Part shown: one piece after another, positions 6,404-10,391 of the stretch
Position numbering within the stretch: the stretch's first letter is position 1
Layout of the letters: each line of letters starts with the position of its first letter
From: DHVE2 group archaeon
GTDB taxonomy: Archaea > Thermoplasmatota > Thermoplasmata > Thermoplasmatales > Aciduliprofundaceae
Direction: 5' to 3'
DNA length: 10,391 nt
Assembly (NCBI GenBank): GCA_026986135.1
Contig: JALSPD010000107.1
Location: forward strand, 1-10,391
Made by a program: the position numbers and the translations under genes
Notes under the pieces: model-generated
The model's database searches: none
The model's input: the letters and a program-made list of their open reading frames with translations, nothing else
Told to the model about the DNA's origin: nothing

Positions 6404-7243
6404 TCACTCTGGCGGTGGCGGAGGTGCGTAATAATTCTGCTGCACCGGCTCTTTGGGACGGACCACAAGGTAGATTATGAGTCCGATTAATCCAAGCAAC
6501 AGGGTTATTATTAGCCAGAGAACGGGATTGTCCATGTTGCGTTTCTTTGCATCCTTGTATACCCAGATTGCAAGAACAATCCAGATTATTATCAGCACTG
6601 CCCAGCAAATCGCTATGCCTGCAAAGGCAAACAGTCCAAACATGCTTTCATCTGGTCCCGTGTAAGAGCTACCACCTTCGTCCTCTCCATTGCTCCCGCC
6701 ATTGCTGCCGCTGTTGGTGTAGTAGGTAGCGGTATCTCCAGCGTATGGTGAGAACACCGTGCTTGCAAATTCCACATTCATAACGGAAACATCTGAAAGA
6801 GGCAAGGTTGGAACCTTCACCGTCACTCTGGCACCATCCACGATCACATCGTCATCTGGAATCATGCTACTATCCTGTTGATTCACCGTGTATCCGTAAA
6901 CATGCGTTATCTCTCCGCTGCTATTTGTCCAGACTAAAGTGATCTCCAGGTATTCTGTTATATCCTCTCCATTTTTATTCACTTCCACGATTACTTCCAT
7001 CTCTGTGGTTCCCTGATCCTCGGTTGGATGTGCTATTCCCGGCTCTCTGAACTCAGCATAGAAATACTGGTAACTGCCCTGCGTATAAGCACCAATCTTT
7101 ACAATATCCACTGACCCCTGAAGCACATCGCCACTAGTATCTGTCTCCGAGAAGTTCAGTGTTTCCGCACTTGCAAACCCAGAAAGCATCAGTGCCACCA
7201 AAAAGATGGATGCTACAGCCAGCATTGTCTTACGCCCACTCAT
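6404..7243 (-). CDS. Secreted protein with beta-sandwich-like domain and C-terminal YKDAKKR two-helix module
   Basis: A 279-residue protein. Residues 1-26 form a signal peptide (MSGRKTM, hydrophobic core, ASA before Glu27). Residues about 27-175 are rich in beta-strand patterns; a TSGDVLQGSVDIVKIGAY segment (36-53) recalls the D-x-x-GD...DI opening of small extracellular beta-sandwich domains in archaeal surface proteins (DOMON-like, tentative). A Gly/Ser/acidic linker (177-200) leads to the two-helix module (201-265) and a tail ending in five prolines. If the basic loop YKDAKKR faces the cytoplasm, both the beta domain and the proline tail are outside. I chose ATG at 7243 for its GGTGA site five nucleotides upstream and the TATA box at 7276-7284, whose predicted transcript start (about 7254) falls after the in-frame ATGs at 7300 and 7255. 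It is divergent from the nad operon. Function is unknown. Confidence 0.82.
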   Translation of the reverse strand: MSGRKTMLAVASIFLVALMLSGFASAETLNFSETDTSGDVLQGSVDIVKIGAYTQGSYQYFYAEFREPGIAHPTEDQGTTEMEVIVEVNKNGEDITEYLEITLVWTNSSGEITHVYGYTVNQQDSSMIPDDDVIVDGARVTVKVPTLPLSDVSVMNVEFASTVFSPYAGDTATYYTNSGSNGGSNGEDEGGSSYTGPDESMFGLFAFAGIAICWAVLIIIWIVLAIWVYKDAKKRNMDNPVLWLIITLLLGLIGLIIYLVVRPKEPVQQNYYAPPPPPE

Positions 7244-7275
7244 AACTTTCACCATCTTTACAGATGAGAACATAG

Positions 7276-7284
7276 TATTTATAG
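7276..7284 (-). promoter_or_regulatory. TATA box for the secreted paralogue gene
   Basis: The minus strand reads CTATAAATA, a near-consensus archaeal TATA box. Initiation about 26 nt downstream, near 7254, gives a leader of about 11 nt carrying the GGTGA site that serves ATG 7243. Confidence 0.65.
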
Positions 7285-7337
7285 ATTTTGATAGCTGCAA
7301 GATTTTGAAATTTTCACCATAAAAAATGCGAGAAGAT

Positions 7338-7347
7338 TTTGCGCAAA
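7338..7347. promoter_or_regulatory. Perfect 10-bp palindrome TTTGCGCAAA in the nad promoter region (candidate operator)
   Basis: The palindrome stands out in an A/T-rich stretch and abuts the weak TATA-like AAGTTAATG (7346-7354) that could drive nadX, giving a start near 7376 and a leader of about 20 nt. Binding here would block TBP/TFB access. Whether it controls NAD synthesis is inference only. Confidence 0.35.
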
Positions 7348-7396
7348 GTTAATGTTAGTACCCGCCATGTGGGAAAGCACTCAAGAAGGTGAAAAC

Positions 7397-8131
7397 ATGA
7401 AAATTGGGATAATCGGCTGCGGTGCCATAGCCCGTGAGATAATCTCCCGAAGGAAGGATGTGGTGGCGGTTTATGACATAAATAGAGATAAATGTGCAGA
7501 TCTGGGAGTCGCCATATGCAACTCTCTTGATGAACTCCTTGAAAATGTTGATTTTGTCATAGAGGCTGCCTCACCAAAAGCCGTGGAAGATTATGCTTTA
7601 AAAATAATTCGTTCCGGGAAGGACCTTCTAATTATGAGCGTGGGGGGACTTGTGAATAGGGATTTCAGGGAGAGATTGTTCAGGGAAGTAAGGGAAAGGG
7701 GGGTTAACCTATATATACCCTCTGGAGCAATCGGCGGCCTTGATATCATACGGGCTGCAAGATATGGGGGAATAAGTGAGGTAAAGATAACATCAATAAA
7801 GAATCCAAAAAACCTTGGTGTGGAGTGTGATAAGCGCACCTTGGTATTTAAGGGAAGCGCAGAGGAGGCGATAGCGAAGTTTCCAAAAAGCACAAATGTA
7901 ACCGTCCTTCTCCTACTGGCCACTGGAATAAATGTGGATGTGGAGGTGTACGCGGATCCTGAAGTGAAAGAGAACATTCACAGGATCCACCTCGTGGGAA
8001 CCTTCGGTATTGCGGACATTGAAATAAGAAATAAGCCCTCTGAGAGAAATCCCAAAACAAGTTATCTGGCTGCGCTCTCGCCGGTATCCATCCTTGAATT
8101 CATAAACTCCCCTGTGAAAATAGGAGTGTGA
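7397..8131 (+). CDS. nadX: L-aspartate dehydrogenase (NAD biosynthesis)
   Basis: Oxidises L-aspartate to iminoaspartate with NAD(P)+, replacing the oxygen- or fumarate-using oxidase NadB in de novo NAD synthesis. The 244-residue length is normal for the family. The N-terminal Rossmann fold has GCGAIA (7-12) in the GxGxxA form, and Asp27 at the end of the second strand (VVAVYD) suggests NAD preference. The middle PSGAIGGLD (108-116) and the C-terminal block NIHRIHLVGTFGIADIEI (193-210), with His195/His198, then NPKTSYLAALS (218-228), are family signatures of the substrate domain. The frame opens at ATG 7352, but AAGGTGA (7386-7392) and the direct start of the Rossmann strand (MKIGIIGCG) indicate 7397. 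It is first in a three-gene operon with nadA 4 bp downstream; sitting beside nadA and nadC strongly supports the assignment over other small dehydrogenases. Confidence 0.93.
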   Translation: MKIGIIGCGAIAREIISRRKDVVAVYDINRDKCADLGVAICNSLDELLENVDFVIEAASPKAVEDYALKIIRSGKDLLIMSVGGLVNRDFRERLFREVRERGVNLYIPSGAIGGLDIIRAARYGGISEVKITSIKNPKNLGVECDKRTLVFKGSAEEAIAKFPKSTNVTVLLLLATGINVDVEVYADPEVKENIHRIHLVGTFGIADIEIRNKPSERNPKTSYLAALSPVSILEFINSPVKIGV

Positions 8132-8135
8132 GCCC

Positions 8136-9020
8136 ATGATTGAGGAGAAAATAAAAAGATTAAAGGAAGAGATGAACGCAGTGATTCTAGCACACAATTA
8201 CCAGAGAGGGGAGGTTCAGAGGATTGCCGATTTCAGAGGCGATTCACTTGAACTGGCGAGGAAGGCAAAGAATCTGGACGCAGAGTACATCGTCTTTGCA
8301 GGCGTGGATTTCATGGCTGAGACGGCAAAGATTCTGAATCCCGATAAGCATGTTCTTATTCCAAGCAGGGCGGCCACCTGCGAGATGGCAAACTATCTTA
8401 GCGCTGAAAGGGTGCGTGAATTCCGCAGGAAATATCCCGATGCGGCTGTGGTTCTTTATGTGAATTCAACTGCAGAGGCGAAGGCAGAGGCGGATATTAC
8501 CTGCACATCTGCAAACGCGATTAAGGTGGTTAATTCCCTGCCCAATGATACGGTACTATTTGGGCCTGATTCAAATCTTGCCTCCTATGTGCAGGAGCAT
8601 ACAGAGAAGAGAATCATCCCCCTACCTCCTGAAGGACGGTGCTATGTGCACAACTCATTTGATCCGGATGAAATACCCAGGGATGGCATAGTGATGGTGC
8701 ATCCAGAATGCCCCAAAGAGATCAGAGATCTCGGAGATGTTGTGGCAAGCACAGGTGGCATGGTTAAATTTGTTAGGAACAGCAGAGAAAAGAGATTCAT
8801 AGTGGTAACCGAGAGAGATATGGTTGAGCGCCTGAAACTTGAATTTCCCGACCGCGAATTTGTTCCTGGGTGGCAAGGAGCAACCTGTCTTGGCATGAAA
8901 AAAATAACCCTTGAGGGAATATACAGGAGCTTGAGGGACAAAAAATACGAGGTGATGGTTCCGGAGGAGATTGCAAAAAGGGCAAGAAGAGCAATTGAGA
9001 GGATGCTGGAGGTGTCCTAA
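8136..9020 (+). CDS. nadA: Quinolinate synthase (4Fe-4S)
   Basis: Condenses iminoaspartate with dihydroxyacetone phosphate to give quinolinate. The 294 residues match the short archaeal/thermophile form. The three expected cluster cysteines are present: Cys82 (RAATCEMANYL), Cys169 (PEGRCYVH) and Cys251 (GATCLGM), the same order and spacing as Cys83/Cys170/Cys256 of the Pyrococcus enzyme. Substrate-site motifs include AHNYQ (19-23), FAGVDFMAETAKIL (54-67), YVNSTAEAKAEAD (108-120), GPDSNLA (143-149), MVHPEC (187-192) and STGGM (205-209). The cluster is oxygen-sensitive, which fits an anaerobe. ATG at 8136 follows the nadX stop by 4 bp, with AGGAGTG upstream inside nadX, so translation is probably coupled. 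It presumably receives unstable iminoaspartate directly from NadX. Confidence 0.97.
   Translation: MIEEKIKRLKEEMNAVILAHNYQRGEVQRIADFRGDSLELARKAKNLDAEYIVFAGVDFMAETAKILNPDKHVLIPSRAATCEMANYLSAERVREFRRKYPDAAVVLYVNSTAEAKAEADITCTSANAIKVVNSLPNDTVLFGPDSNLASYVQEHTEKRIIPLPPEGRCYVHNSFDPDEIPRDGIVMVHPECPKEIRDLGDVVASTGGMVKFVRNSREKRFIVVTERDMVERLKLEFPDREFVPGWQGATCLGMKKITLEGIYRSLRDKKYEVMVPEEIAKRARRAIERMLEVS
9008..9014 (+). promoter_or_regulatory. Strong Shine-Dalgarno deciding the TTG start of nadC
   Basis: GGAGGTG lies inside the last codons of nadA, six nucleotides before TTG 9021. No ATG or GTG exists near this point in the nadC frame, so the strong site and the TTG together define the start. Confidence 0.8.
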
Positions 9021-9833
9021 TTGTTCAGAACCTTTCTTCAGGAAGATACCATTTTCGGGGATGTAACTTCGGAGTATATAATCCCCCCAGATATGACCGC
9101 TGAAGGCATAGTATTTCCCAGGGAAAAATGCGTGGTTGCGGGACTTGAATATCTTCGGGATGAGCTAATATCGCTTGGGTTTGATGTGTGGATCTCGCAG
9201 GATGGAAAAATCGCTGAGAGGAATGAGGCAGTTATGAAAATTCGTGGGAATGCGAGAAAGCTCCTCATGGTTGAACGCACAGTTCTCAACATCCTCGGCC
9301 GGCTGAGCGGAATTGCCACCGAGACACGAAAAGTTGTGGATATTGTGAAGGAGATAAATCCAAATATCAGGATTGCTGCAACCCGTAAGACACTCTGGGG
9401 CCGCCTTGACAAAATGGCAGTTATACTGGGAGGCGGAGATCCACACCGCTGGTCCCTGGGGGATATGGTGATGATAAAGGACAATCACATTGCCCTTGTG
9501 GGATTTGAAGAAGCAATAAAGAGGGCAAAAAGGGTGAGCTTCACAAAAAAGATTGAGGTTGAGGTAGAAAACGGGGAGATGGCCATAAAAGCTGCGAGGA
9601 TGGGCGTGGATATAATAATGCTTGATAACCTGAGCCCTGATGAGGTATGCAAAATTTCAAGGGAGATAAGGAGACACAGCAATGCTATAATTGAAGTTTC
9701 AGGTGGGATAACTCCGAATAATGTGAAGGATTACGCAAAATGCGATATTGATGTGATATCCATGGGACACCTCACGCACTCTGTGAGAAGCATAAATTTC
9801 AGTATGGAAGTTAAAAGATTAAAAAACATTTAA
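9021..9833 (+). CDS. nadC: Nicotinate-nucleotide pyrophosphorylase (carboxylating), quinolinate phosphoribosyltransferase
   Basis: Converts quinolinate and PRPP to nicotinate mononucleotide, CO2 and pyrophosphate, the last step of this operon's pathway. The 270-residue protein opens with the typical EDTIFGDVTSE (8-18), then ERTVLNILGRLSGIAT (85-100), AATRKT (119-124), GGGDPHR (137-143), MIKDNH (151-156), IEVEVE (178-183), IMLDN (199-203) and EVSGGI (225-230), covering the substrate- and PRPP-binding residues of the alpha/beta barrel. After TRKT, the sequence is LWGRLDK where many bacterial enzymes have TPGLR.LEK; I believe related archaea share this variant. It starts with TTG immediately after the nadA stop (0 bp gap), behind GGAGGTG at 9008-9014. 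The short junction implies one transcript and coupled translation. Confidence 0.96.
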   Translation: MFRTFLQEDTIFGDVTSEYIIPPDMTAEGIVFPREKCVVAGLEYLRDELISLGFDVWISQDGKIAERNEAVMKIRGNARKLLMVERTVLNILGRLSGIATETRKVVDIVKEINPNIRIAATRKTLWGRLDKMAVILGGGDPHRWSLGDMVMIKDNHIALVGFEEAIKRAKRVSFTKKIEVEVENGEMAIKAARMGVDIIMLDNLSPDEVCKISREIRRHSNAIIEVSGGITPNNVKDYAKCDIDVISMGHLTHSVRSINFSMEVKRLKNI

Positions 9834-9857
9834 GTGCCATAAAGGTAATTGAGGCAT

Positions 9858-10391
9858 ATGAACACCTGGAAGTTCGCATCGCTGATGCTCATGCTTTTCT
9901 CTGTAATCCTAGTGCTCCTGGGGGGCATGTACAACCCCAACGCCATTGTGAAAACCCTGCCTCCAGGCCAGATTGATATGTTTGAATTCAGCATGAATTC
10001 TGGAGAGTCGGTCAAGCTTCACATCAAGAGTACAGATTACATAACCATCTATATTTTCAATGAAAGTTCAGGCAAGAATCTGAGCAGAGAAAATTTTACT
10101 TCGGCACTATACGAATCAACCATTATTGACTCCTGGATAATTTTTACAGCGCCTGAGGAAGGGAAATACTACCTAGTTGTGGCCAACGTAAACTCTCCAG
10201 GATTCGTGCAGGTAACGGTTGAGTACGGTAGGTCAAACAATCTACCATTACTCATCTCTGGATCGACACTGGGTGCAGTATCCATAGGGATCGTTATAAG
10301 GGAGATAAGAAGATCAAAGAGTATTTTACCCAAGGACAGTCACTGTCCAGGATGCGGGGCAGAGGTGAGAAGCGATTGGAATTACTGTCCT
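9858..10391 (+). CDS. Membrane protein with extracytoplasmic beta domain and C-terminal zinc ribbon (3' end outside window)
   Basis: The frame is open to the window end (178 codons). Residues 1-22 are an uncleaved or cleaved signal/anchor helix. Residues about 35-123 are beta-rich, with DMFEFSMNSGESVKLHI (40-56) and APEEGKYYLVVANVNS (98-113), a pattern like PPC/emp24-type extracellular sandwich domains. A second hydrophobic segment (129-147) is followed by a basic stretch REIRRSK (148-154), placing the rest in the cytoplasm. There a zinc ribbon begins: CPGC (163-166), then CP at 177-178, with the fourth ligand presumably just beyond the window. ATG 9858 is preceded by TTGAGG (9849-9854). A TATA-like CATTTAAG overlapping the nadC stop lies about 26 nt upstream, so it may have its own promoter. 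It lies 24 bp after nadC. Function is unknown; a sensor-like or scaffolding role would be speculation. Confidence 0.82.
   Translation, partial: MNTWKFASLMLMLFSVILVLLGGMYNPNAIVKTLPPGQIDMFEFSMNSGESVKLHIKSTDYITIYIFNESSGKNLSRENFTSALYESTIIDSWIIFTAPEEGKYYLVVANVNSPGFVQVTVEYGRSNNLPLLISGSTLGAVSIGIVIREIRRSKSILPKDSHCPGCGAEVRSDWNYCP

Noticed and set aside
7352..7396. Upstream ATG start for nadX
   Set aside because: It would add 15 residues before the Rossmann strand and has no ribosome site, whereas AAGGTGA precedes ATG 7397 at good spacing.
9038..9484. 148-codon minus-strand open frame
   Set aside because: Antisense to nadC, whose motifs are fully conserved; no promoter or motif supports it.

Overview
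The window looks like chromosomal DNA of a euryarchaeon, most likely from the Thermoplasmata/DHVE2 (Aciduliprofundum-like) group. The reasons are archaeal TATA boxes about 26 nt upstream of very short or absent leaders, GGTGA/GGAGG ribosome binding sites, an aspartate-dehydrogenase-type NAD operon, and an archaeosortase-type C-terminal signal on a secreted beta-helix protein. The genus guess is an inference from recalled protein similarity; the archaeal assignment is stronger. Coding density is very high, the longest gene-free stretch is about 150 bp, and I see no tRNA, rRNA, CRISPR array or insertion sequence.

Layout. Positions 1-2187 (minus) hold most of a mutS mismatch-repair gene, whose 3' end lies outside the window. 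Divergent from it, 2312-3742 (plus) encodes a secreted, sequon-rich NosD-like right-handed beta-helix protein ending in a VPxxxP-type sorting signal. Next comes a polytopic membrane protein of unknown function (3809-4765) with a probably leaderless GTG start, and then a dehydrogenase of the isocitrate/isopropylmalate family (4808-6010). Two minus-strand genes converge on it: a 78-residue two-helix membrane protein (6023-6259) and a 279-residue secreted/anchored protein (6404-7243). The C-terminal 79 residues of the larger protein are a close paralogue of the whole small protein.

From 7397 to 9833 (plus) lies a compact de novo NAD operon, nadX-nadA-nadC: aspartate to iminoaspartate, then quinolinate, then nicotinate mononucleotide. 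Gene spacings are 4 and 0 bp, and nadC uses a TTG start behind a strong Shine-Dalgarno sequence. After 24 bp, a membrane protein with an extracytoplasmic beta domain and a cytoplasmic zinc ribbon begins (9858 to the window end, incomplete).

No single new multi-gene system is evident. The least explained items are the duplicated two-helix YKDAKKR/poly-proline membrane module, the membrane protein with conserved intramembrane-type Glu/His residues, the archaeosortase-type beta-helix protein, and two perfect palindromes placed at promoters (3758-3774 and 7338-7347).
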